Shown here piece by piece: positions 42,240-49,227 of a stretch of DNA of 64,000 nucleotides. Source of the stretch: Pseudomonadales bacterium (GTDB lineage Bacteria; Pseudomonadota; Gammaproteobacteria; Pseudomonadales; Azotimanducaceae); contig JANQMF010000026.1 of NCBI GenBank assembly GCA_028280225.1, positions 1 to 64,000 on the forward strand, written 5' to 3'. A program made the position numbers and the translations under genes. Below the pieces are notes generated by a model, which ran no database searches, was not told the DNA's origin, and was given only the letters and a program-made list of their open reading frames with translations. Each line of letters begins with the position of its first letter. The stretch's first letter is position 1.

Positions 42240-43111
42240 GTCTGGTATTTGCGGGTATCTGTTCCCACGGCCCGGGAATTACCGGCCGTAAGGATATGGC
42301 TGATCCGGAACATGTGGAAGGTTTGTATGCTGCATTTGACCGCATGCGCCGGGCTCTGGAGGCAAGCCGGCCGGACGCCCTGGTGGTCATTGCCGCGGAA
42401 CACTTTGCCAACTTTTTTATGAACAATATGCCGGCGTATTGTGTGGGTATGGCGGAAGACTATCACGGCCCTATTGAAGACCCGGATTGGTTGGGTATCC
42501 CACGGACCCGCTTTCCGGGTGCACCGGATCTGTCCACAAGAATTATCCAGAGTTTACTCAACTACATTGATGTGGCTTATGCGCAAGAGTGGAAATTTGA
42601 TCACGGCATCAGTGTGCCGCTGCACTTTTTGGTGCCACACGCCAATCTGCCCATTGTCCCGGTTAATATAAACTGTCAGGGTCCGCCGCTGACGCCGCTG
42701 CACAGGGCCTGGGCGTTTGGCGAAGCGCTGGGCCGGGCATGCGCTGATGTTACCGAGCGGGTTGCCGTTGTTGCCACCGGCGGTATTTCTCATTGGCCGG
42801 CAACCCCGGATTCCGGCAAGATTAACGAAGCCTGGGACCGGGAGTTTTTGCGCCGCTGGGAACAAAACGACAAAGAACAGTTGTTAGCCTATACCGACGC
42901 TGAAACCTATGCGGATGCCGGGCAGGGTGGTTTTGAAATTCGCACCTTTATTGCCCTGGCAGGCGCTACCCGGAACCGGCCGGCCAAGGTCCACTATTAT
43001 CAGCCGATTCCCATCTTCGCGGTGGGATGTACCATTGGTATGGTGGATTTGGGCATGGTGGACTCGGGCACGGCGGACTCGGGCACACTGGATTTGCCTG
43101 AAGTGAATTAA
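42236..43111 (+). CDS. class III extradiol ring-cleavage dioxygenase, LigB-type catalytic subunit
   Basis: A 291-residue Fe(II)-dependent extradiol dioxygenase. The iron and acid/base residues appear in GICSHGPGITG (His), AAEHFANFF (His), TGGISHWP (catalytic His) and QGGFEIRTFIALAGA (Glu). It would cleave the ring of a catechol such as 3,4-dihydroxyphenylacetate to the semialdehyde that HpaE oxidises. It starts inside the stop of the LigA-like gene. Near the C-terminus four tandem 15-bp repeats (43041-43100) code for a VDLGM/VDSGT/ADSGT-like tail, probably an added disordered end. Confidence 0.85.
   Translation: MSLVFAGICSHGPGITGRKDMADPEHVEGLYAAFDRMRRALEASRPDALVVIAAEHFANFFMNNMPAYCVGMAEDYHGPIEDPDWLGIPRTRFPGAPDLSTRIIQSLLNYIDVAYAQEWKFDHGISVPLHFLVPHANLPIVPVNINCQGPPLTPLHRAWAFGEALGRACADVTERVAVVATGGISHWPATPDSGKINEAWDREFLRRWEQNDKEQLLAYTDAETYADAGQGGFEIRTFIALAGATRNRPAKVHYYQPIPIFAVGCTIGMVDLGMVDSGTADSGTLDLPEVN
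43041..43100 (+). repeat. 4 x 15-bp in-frame repeat at the end of the dioxygenase gene
   Basis: Units at 43041-43055, 43056-43070, 43071-43085 and 43086-43100 share a GGNGGAYTYGGGCA pattern. They add a five-residue repeat (VDLGM, VDSGT, ADSGT, LDLPE) just before the stop. Most likely replication-slippage expansion; probably not catalytically important. Confidence 0.7.
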
Positions 43112-43127
43112 ACAAGGTCAGGATGGC

Positions 43128-43514
43128 ATGGCGCATTTTATATTGGAGTATTCAACCAATCTTGAGGGAGTGGGATTTGAGCCGGTACACCTGCTGAAGC
43201 AACTGATCGATGCCGGGGTGTCCACCGGGGTATTTCCGCGGCCGGGATGCCGGGGGCGTGCGCACCCTTGTGAACATTATTATATTGCGGACGGGCAACC
43301 CGCATTTGCCTTTGTCCACCTGCAGGTGAGGATGGGGGCAGGCCGCTCGGCAAAGGAGAAGCAAGCCGCCCTGGAGGCTCTGGTTGATGTGCTGAATGCA
43401 GAACTGGCCGTGTTGTATGCATCGCGGGGGCTGGCCATATCCTGCGAACTGGTGGAGTTGCCGGAGTACAAAACAAATATCAATAATCTCAGGGACTATA
43501 TGAGTGCTGATTAA
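43128..43514 (+). CDS. hpaF: 5-carboxymethyl-2-hydroxymuconate delta-isomerase-like, missing Pro1
   Basis: 128 residues of the HpaF/CHMI tautomerase family: HFILEYSTNL at the start, IADGQPAFAFVHLQVRMGAGRS in the middle and ISCELVELPEYKTNINNLRDY at the end. In CHMI the residue after Met is the catalytic proline; here it is alanine (ATG GCG CAT), one base from Pro (CCG). The next ATG upstream (43122) is in another frame. The rest of the family signature is intact, so either the enzyme uses a different mechanism, or the step is done elsewhere, or this copy is inactive. Confidence 0.85.
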   Translation: MAHFILEYSTNLEGVGFEPVHLLKQLIDAGVSTGVFPRPGCRGRAHPCEHYYIADGQPAFAFVHLQVRMGAGRSAKEKQAALEALVDVLNAELAVLYASRGLAISCELVELPEYKTNINNLRDYMSAD

Positions 43515-43532
43515 ACGGACGCGGACAGGTGT

Positions 43533-44336
43533 ATGTTAAGCCAACAGGAGATTAAACAGGCTGCGGCTGAGTTATGTGCCGCGGAAGAAAACCGGCAACC
43601 CATCAAACCGTTAACCTTGCGGTATCCGGATCTGTCGCTGAATGAAGCCTACGCCATTCAGGAGCAGGTGGTGCAGAAGAAAATAGATGACGGGGACCGT
43701 TTGATTGGATACAAAATTGGCTACACTTCCCGGGCCATGCAGAAAGCTTTGAATATCGATGAGCCGGACTTTGGAGTTTTGCTCAACAGCATGGTCTTTG
43801 CTGACGGGGGAGAAATAGAAGCGGCTCAATTTTGTGATCCAAAAATAGAAGCTGAACTGGCCTTTGTCTTGAAGGACCGGCTGGCAGGTGAACATGTCAC
43901 GGTGTTTGATGTGCTGAATGCTACAGACTATGTGGTGCCCGCTCTGGAGATTATTGCAGCCCGCAGCCTGCGCAAAGATCCGCAAAGCGGATATACCCGC
44001 AAGGTGGTGGATACGGTGGCGGATAATGCCGGGAACGCGGGCATTGTGATGGGTGGGCGTCCCATCAGGCCCACGGACCGGGATCTGCGCTGGTGCGGTG
44101 GTTTACTGTATGTCAATGGCGTTATTGAAGAGACCGGCCTGGCGGCGGCGGTGCTGAATCATCCCGCGAATGGAATATGTTGGGTAGCCAAGCGGTTTGC
44201 GCCCCACGGAGTAAGTCTGGAGCCCGGGCAAATTATTCTATCGGGGTCCTTTACCGCCCCGGTCACGGTACAGGCTGGTGATACCATCCATGCTGACTAT
44301 GGCGCCCTGGGCGGTATTTCCTGTCATTTTGTATAA
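43533..44336 (+). CDS. hpaH: 2-oxo-hept-4-ene-1,7-dioate hydratase
   Basis: A 267-residue member of the 2-keto-4-pentenoate hydratase family: GYKIGYTSRAMQKALNIDEPDFGVL, EAELAFVLKDRLAG, VPALEIIAARSL, DNAGNAGIVMGGRP, NGICWVAKRFAPHGVSLEPGQIILSGSFTAP. In the homoprotocatechuate pathway HpaH adds water to 2-oxo-hept-4-ene-1,7-dioate before aldol cleavage. It starts 18 bases after hpaF. No HpaI aldolase follows; the malyl-CoA-lyase-like gene at 7.9 kb is not its replacement. Assignment good by context. Confidence 0.88.
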   Translation: MLSQQEIKQAAAELCAAEENRQPIKPLTLRYPDLSLNEAYAIQEQVVQKKIDDGDRLIGYKIGYTSRAMQKALNIDEPDFGVLLNSMVFADGGEIEAAQFCDPKIEAELAFVLKDRLAGEHVTVFDVLNATDYVVPALEIIAARSLRKDPQSGYTRKVVDTVADNAGNAGIVMGGRPIRPTDRDLRWCGGLLYVNGVIEETGLAAAVLNHPANGICWVAKRFAPHGVSLEPGQIILSGSFTAPVTVQAGDTIHADYGALGGISCHFV

Positions 44337-44390
44337 CCTGTCTGCGGTGGGGAGACACCGGTAGATGAACGGAAGGTAGAAGAGGTGCTT

Positions 44391-44783
44391 ATGTTTGAAG
44401 CTTATGCGGGTGCGGTAGCGGCGTTGGGTTATGTTGCGGTGCTGATGCTGGTCCAACTGGTGGTGGCGGATGTCGTGGGCATCCGGCAGCGGCATGTCCC
44501 AGGTTCACCGGTGGAAGCCAACCACAACAGTGTACTTTTCCGGGTTGGTCGTACCGTGGGGAATACCAACGAGAGTATTGCCATATTCATTTGTGCGCTG
44601 CTGTTTTGTTTTTATGCCGCCGGGTCACCCACCTACACCAGCTATTGCGCCTGGGGGTTTGCCGTTTTTCGCACCCTTTATGCGGTGTGCTACTACGCTA
44701 ATCTGCAAACCCTCAGATCCGTGAGTTTTGCTCTGGCTTTGCTGTCTCTGGTGGGCCTTGTTGGGGTTGGTTGGGCGGGTTGA
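44391..44783 (+). CDS. MAPEG family membrane protein
   Basis: 130 residues from ATG 44391, preceded by AGAGG; GTG 44385 is a possible alternative. Four membrane spans and the segment VEANHNSVLFRVGRTVGNTNES with RTLYAVCYYANLQTLRS, including a typical NxxENxP-like region, identify the membrane-associated eicosanoid/glutathione protein family. Some bacterial members act as glutathione transferases or peroxidases. It is 54 bases after hpaH, so may belong to the operon or stand alone. The 3' end overlaps the convergent acetyltransferase gene by 71 bases. Confidence 0.8.
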   Translation: MFEAYAGAVAALGYVAVLMLVQLVVADVVGIRQRHVPGSPVEANHNSVLFRVGRTVGNTNESIAIFICALLFCFYAAGSPTYTSYCAWGFAVFRTLYAVCYYANLQTLRSVSFALALLSLVGLVGVGWAG

Positions 44784-45408
44784 CTACCTTGCCCTGCATA
44801 ACCTGGAGCAATTTTTTCAGTACCCCCCGAGGCGCCTGACCTTGTTTGCGAATATCAATTTTGTAAGTCAGCACCCCATCTTCCTGGTCAATTATTCTGG
44901 CGTCCGCGTCCAGCAGAATTTTTTGCATACGCAAATTGCCGTTCAGTACTTGCGCACAAAAGTGGGTAACCCCGTTACTGCGCGCAATGGCGGACAACCG
45001 GCGCAGAAGAAGCTTGGCAATCCCCGCCCCGTGAAAACTGTCGGCTACCGCAATGGCGGGTTCCGCCGACCGTTCCGACACACTGGAGCGATAGTATCGC
45101 GCCACACCGACTATGGGGCGCAGGGGTTGACCGGTGGTGCTGATCATGCGGGCACAAATGGCCACATGATTTTGCGTGTCGGTTTTAAGCAGCCCGTTCG
45201 CTACAAAGTCCGGCAATTCGGGCATCGTGGAAAAAAATCGCAGGTAACGGCTGCGGGCGGATAAACCTTGAAAACCGGCGTGAAAATCAGCCCGGTCCGC
45301 CGGACCCAGAAAAGCCAATTCGATCTGGCGGCCATCCTTCAACGTGTAGCGGCAGGGTAAGGGTTTATGGTTCCTTTGCGGATTTGTAACGGGTTCTGTT
45401 CTTTCCAT
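44713..45408 (-). CDS. GNAT family N-acetyltransferase
   Basis: About 231 residues from ATG 45408, chosen for its GAGG ribosome site; a start at 45444 would add 12 residues. The GNAT acetyl-CoA site is AVADSFHGAGIAKLLLRRLSAIARSNG, with the strand before it IVGVARYYRSS. The N-terminal part (FLGPADRADFHAGFQGLSARSRYLRFF) is like the acetyltransferase domain joined to acyl-CoA synthetases in some bacteria. The acceptor is unknown. It is convergent with the MAPEG gene and overlaps it by 71 bases at the 3' ends. Confidence 0.88.
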   Translation of the reverse strand: MERTEPVTNPQRNHKPLPCRYTLKDGRQIELAFLGPADRADFHAGFQGLSARSRYLRFFSTMPELPDFVANGLLKTDTQNHVAICARMISTTGQPLRPIVGVARYYRSSVSERSAEPAIAVADSFHGAGIAKLLLRRLSAIARSNGVTHFCAQVLNGNLRMQKILLDADARIIDQEDGVLTYKIDIRKQGQAPRGVLKKLLQVMQGKVVNPPNQPQQGPPETAKPEQNSRI

Positions 45409-45521
45409 TGGGTACCTCGAACAGATAATTGTGCAATGCAGCAAAGCATATCAGATTCGGGGAACCGGGCAAAATGGCAGTTTTGTTAACTTTTTGTAGG
45501 AATCCTGATTGTTGCGGGTCG

Positions 45522-45548
45522 AAAAAAAGCCCGCGCCGTGCGCGGGCT
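45522..45548 (-). terminator. terminator of TonB-dependent receptor 1
   Basis: On the minus strand a strong GC hairpin (arms GCCCGCGC and GCGCGGGC around CGT/ACG) is followed by seven T residues. It begins 18 bases after the stop codon of the 45566-48727 receptor gene, a typical intrinsic terminator. Confidence 0.85.
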
Positions 45549-45565
45549 TTGCGGTACCGTCCGGT

Positions 45566-48500
45566 TTAACTGCCGAAAGCGTATCTCACGGTGAGGCCAT
45601 AGATGCGGGGTTCGGTCAGGAACCAGTTACGGAAGTACCCGGAGGTATCAGAGGTCAGATAATGACCGGTGACGTTGTCCTCGTCTTCCAGGTTACGCGC
45701 CCACAGGCGGCCTTGCCAATGTCCGTCGTTGCTTTCGTAAATGAATGACAGATTGTGTTGGTCCCAGGCCTCAATTTCATCGCCCACGGTGTTGAACTCG
45801 CGGCCGTACGAATCGTCCTGCCAGTAGTAGTCCCAGCGTGCGGTCAGGTCACCGGCAATGGCATCAATATTCCAGGTATATTGCACCCCCAGGCGAAAGG
45901 TATATTCCGGCGAATTGGGCAGACTGTTGCCATCCAGATCAGAAGGCAATCCGGAAGAGGTGGCTACGCCGTTGTTCTCCAGGAAGCTTCGGGAGAAGTA
46001 AGCCGGAATGCCATCAAAGGCGCCGCCGGTGTAAACCGTGCCGGGTACAGCGTTGCCGTTAACATCACTGAGTGCGGTTGGTGCCGGATTTCCGTTCCCA
46101 TCCACTCTATTGTATGCGTCGGTAATCAGATCAGGGGTGATATCCGGCGCAAAAGCAATATAGTTGGTACCGGTCAGAGCTCCCACATCGATGTTTTTCA
46201 GGTTAACCCAATCGGGATCTCCGGCACTTTTGTTGGTGACGTCGACAGATTGCACGTCTTGCAGGTCGGTATCCAGCCAGGAAAATGAGCCGTCAACAGC
46301 CAGCCCCGGCAAAGCATCAGGTTGATAGATCCATTCCAGTTCGATGCCGGTGATTTCGGAATCGATATTCTCGTTGATGGAACTGTTATTGCGAATTCGC
46401 GTGGTTTGCAGGCCAACGTAGTCGTAAAAGAATGCAGAGCCGTTCAGCACCAACTGACCGTTCGCCAGGGTACTCTTAAAGCCTACCTCAAAAGCGTCCA
46501 CTTCTTCTTCGTCAAAGGCAAAGCTGGTGTCGTCCTGGAAAATAGGGTCGATGGGTGGGTTAAACCCGCCGGGCTTATACCCCCGGGAGAAGAAGCCGAA
46601 TAACATGATGTCTTCGGTCAACCGGAAATCCAGACCAATACGGCCGGTTACGGACGTCCACTCTTCGGTATCCGGGTTGCCGTTTAGCGTACGTACTTCG
46701 TTAAAGGCCGGGATGATCCCCACTTGCTGGGCGACCGCAATCCGCTCCGGGCTATAGGCCAGGGTTTCGGCGGCGGCGTCGATTTCAGCCTGGGAAACCC
46801 CGTTAAATAGTGCGGTGGCGATGTCTCCCTCAACATCCCCAATCATTCCGGCGGACAGGAAATTGCCCAGACGGCTCCAATTGCCGCCAATCAGCGGGTC
46901 GGTCACCAGACCTTCGATATTTGTTGACGCATCGGGGTGAAGGGCGGGGGCTGCCTTCGGACTGGCGGACAACAACGCAATAAAAGCTTGCTGGTTGACG
47001 GCGGATAGGAATGCATTGGTATCGTTAACAAACTTTTCGTCTTTGTTGTAGCGCATGCCAACCGTCAACTTAAGACGATCGGAAAGATCGAAGTAGGTTT
47101 CGGCGAATACGGCTTCACCCTCGTTGACGGATGGATCATCCACGGAGCCGGGAACGTTGAACATGGTGGGGTACAGGGGTGGAAAGCCCAACACTCCCGC
47201 ACCGACCAGGCCAACGGAGTCCAGACTGTTGGCGTTTACGTAGTAGTCACCGCCAATGCGCTCGTTTTTGTACGCGGTCACACCCAACTGGAAGTTGAAA
47301 GGTCCGTCAAAACTGGAGGCGACCCGGGCCTCAACGGTCCAGTATTCGTTTTCGAAGGATGACTGGTCAAGAGCAAATAGACGGGTTCCGGTTCCCGGGA
47401 CTGTACAGCCGCCGAATATACCCGCGGTACCGTCCTCATACCGGCAGCCTCTGGTGCCGGAGACATCTCCTCCGGAACGTCCGGCCGGGGCGGATGCGGG
47501 CCACAAGCCGTTCAGGCCGAGGCTGTCCGGCGAGGGTTTAAGCAGCGGCCCCACATCCATGTTGTAGTCCATTTGTTGCAGGTAGTCGTTTTCCTGGTAT
47601 GCACCGATCACGCTTACCGTCACGGTTTCAAAAGAATACTCCGCACCAAAGCTGTAAATCTCCTCTTCGTACTGGTACACGGGTTCAAAGTCGGTGAACA
47701 TATCGCGTATGTCCATGCCGGCGGGTTGGGGATGATCGTAGCTGACGCCGTTTACCCCATCCGTGCCGTCCGCGCCCAGGGGTAGCGTGTCCAGATTGTT
47801 AAGTGCAAAAAACAGCCCGCCGGTGGTTGCGCCCAGGTGGGGTGAGTCAAAGCCAACCCCGTTGGGTTCGCAACCCAGTGCGGGCAGTGCGGTGCGTTTG
47901 CAAACCTGGTTGGTGATGCGGGCCCGGTCGTCATCCTCGTCAAAGTAGTTGTACTGAATCCAGATGTTGCCGTTGTCGCTGAAGTCCCAGGCCCAGGTCG
48001 CGCGGATAGCGGTAATGTCCCGGCCGTCAATATCATCGTCGATATTGGGCAGACGGGAGTCGTCTATGGTTGAGATGGAATCAGCCGCTTTGTTGTCGAT
48101 GTAGCCATCCCGGTCCAGCGAAAAACCGGCAATTCTCACACCCATGGTGTCTGAAAAAGGGATGTTGAGGGCACCCTTGAGGCGCTGGTGATCGTAGTCG
48201 CCCACCTCAGCGTCGATAAATCCGGATACTTCTTCGTAATCGGGCATTTTGGTGACCATGTTAATAGAGCCGCCGGTGGCGTTGCGCCCAAACAGGGTGC
48301 CCTGGGGGCCCCGCAGCATCTCCACCCGCTCTACATCAAAAAACTCCACGGAATTCAGGTCGGTATTCAACGGGATTTCGTTAATGTGGGTCGACACACC
48401 CGAATCCGCGTTGTGGGAAATAACCAGCCGGCCAATCCCCCGAATAGAGAAACTGGATCCGCCGAAGTTGGTGGTCGTAAAAGACACATTGGGAGCGGTC

Positions 48501-48727
48501 ATTTGCAGGTCTGACGGATTAATAATGCCTTTGTCTTCCAGCATGTCGCCTGTCAGAGCGGTCACCGCAATGGGGACGTCCTGCAGACTTTCTTCACTAC
48601 GCTGGGCTGTGACCACAACTTCTTCGATAACCGTTGCCGCATAAACCGCTGCCGTTGACGTTGTGGATGTGATCGCAAAAATAAACGCGCCCAGCCACAG
48701 CGGCCGGCGCAGTCTCTCCATATTCAC
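45566..48727 (-). CDS. large TonB-dependent receptor 1 (tandem duplicate)
   Basis: 1053 residues from GTG 48727; an ATG two codons later (48721) is possible. The sequence before the start (GGAGGGAAT, then GTGAAT) is matched almost exactly in the next receptor gene. A signal peptide precedes the TonB box-like VIEEVVVTAQRSEESLQDVP, the plug (ISHNADSGVSTHINEIPLNT, GPQGTLFGRNATGGSIN) and a long barrel ending RIYGLTVRYAFGS. The barrel contains unusually long loops. TBDRs of this 'VTAQR/SLQDVPIAVTAL' group import bulky organic ligands in marine bacteria; no ligand genes (SusD, glycosidase) are adjacent. C-termini of this and the 49228 receptor are nearly identical, indicating recent duplication. 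Confidence 0.92.
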   Translation of the reverse strand: MNMERLRRPLWLGAFIFAITSTTSTAAVYAATVIEEVVVTAQRSEESLQDVPIAVTALTGDMLEDKGIINPSDLQMTAPNVSFTTTNFGGSSFSIRGIGRLVISHNADSGVSTHINEIPLNTDLNSVEFFDVERVEMLRGPQGTLFGRNATGGSINMVTKMPDYEEVSGFIDAEVGDYDHQRLKGALNIPFSDTMGVRIAGFSLDRDGYIDNKAADSISTIDDSRLPNIDDDIDGRDITAIRATWAWDFSDNGNIWIQYNYFDEDDDRARITNQVCKRTALPALGCEPNGVGFDSPHLGATTGGLFFALNNLDTLPLGADGTDGVNGVSYDHPQPAGMDIRDMFTDFEPVYQYEEEIYSFGAEYSFETVTVSVIGAYQENDYLQQMDYNMDVGPLLKPSPDSLGLNGLWPASAPAGRSGGDVSGTRGCRYEDGTAGIFGGCTVPGTGTRLFALDQSSFENEYWTVEARVASSFDGPFNFQLGVTAYKNERIGGDYYVNANSLDSVGLVGAGVLGFPPLYPTMFNVPGSVDDPSVNEGEAVFAETYFDLSDRLKLTVGMRYNKDEKFVNDTNAFLSAVNQQAFIALLSASPKAAPALHPDASTNIEGLVTDPLIGGNWSRLGNFLSAGMIGDVEGDIATALFNGVSQAEIDAAAETLAYSPERIAVAQQVGIIPAFNEVRTLNGNPDTEEWTSVTGRIGLDFRLTEDIMLFGFFSRGYKPGGFNPPIDPIFQDDTSFAFDEEEVDAFEVGFKSTLANGQLVLNGSAFFYDYVGLQTTRIRNNSSINENIDSEITGIELEWIYQPDALPGLAVDGSFSWLDTDLQDVQSVDVTNKSAGDPDWVNLKNIDVGALTGTNYIAFAPDITPDLITDAYNRVDGNGNPAPTALSDVNGNAVPGTVYTGGAFDGIPAYFSRSFLENNGVATSSGLPSDLDGNSLPNSPEYTFRLGVQYTWNIDAIAGDLTARWDYYWQDDSYGREFNTVGDEIEAWDQHNLSFIYESNDGHWQGRLWARNLEDEDNVTGHYLTSDTSGYFRNWFLTEPRIYGLTVRYAFGS

Positions 48728-48779
48728 CGAATATTCCCTCCAATCTCTGTTTATCGTCTAACGTATCTATTTTTCATCT

Positions 48780-48899
48780 AAGGCGTGTAGCCACTTATCA
48801 CCTAAGGCCTGTAGCCACTTATCACCTAAGGCCTGTAGCTACTTATCACCTAAGGCGTGTAGCTACTTATCACCTAAGGCATGTAGCCGCTCAGCCTCT
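48780..48899. repeat. 5 x 24-bp tandem repeat upstream of receptor 1
   Basis: Copies at 48780-48803, 48804-48827, 48828-48851, 48852-48875 and 48876-48899. The first four differ at one or two positions (AAGGCGTGTAGCCACTTATC and its variants, then ACCT); the fifth is degenerate. The array ends about 53 bases upstream of the receptor start. There are no spacers, so it is not CRISPR. It could alter promoter spacing or bind a regulator in several copies. Confidence 0.85.
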
Positions 48900-49174
48900 A
48901 ACGACAGCGTGCAGGTGCTGTCCGGCTGATGAATCAAAAATCGAAACTTAAAGTCAGGTGCAAGGTGCGAAGGACTATAACGGATGTGATGAGTGGTGGA
49001 ACAACGCTAACTCAACGCTAACTCAACGGGAGGGAATCTTTATCTTGTACTATATTGATGAAGTACTCTGTTGAGTAATGGTTTGGTCGGATAAGGGATT
49101 TGGTTGGAAAGAGTTTAGTCGGAACAGAGTTTAGCTAGAAAAGAGTTTAATCGGATGTTGGCGAACCGTTGCGC

Positions 49175-49207
49175 AAAAAAAACGCGCCCTGGCGGGCGCG
49201 TTTTTTT
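49175..49207 (-). terminator. terminator of TonB-dependent receptor 2
   Basis: A perfect GC hairpin (CGCGCCC / GGGCGCG with a TGGC loop) flanked by runs of A on one side and T on the other, so it can terminate in both directions. It lies 21 bases past the stop of the 49228-52251 receptor. Confidence 0.85.
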
Positions 49208-49227
49208 CTCCCTATAGGCCTGTGGGT

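Larger units (their letters stand above)
48728..49227. other. 500-base region upstream of receptor 1 with repeats
   Basis: Non-coding gap between two receptor genes transcribed leftward. It contains a 5 x 24-bp array (48780-48899), an 11-bp doubled word (CGCTAACTCAA, about 49008-49029), three degenerate copies of AAAGAGTTTAGTCGG-like sequence (about 49108-49153) and the terminator of receptor 2 (49175-49207). Promoter elements for receptor 1 must lie here but none is certain. Confidence 0.6.

Noticed and set aside
48780-48899. Tandem array considered as a CRISPR
   Set aside because: Units are contiguous with no unique spacers and there are no cas genes.
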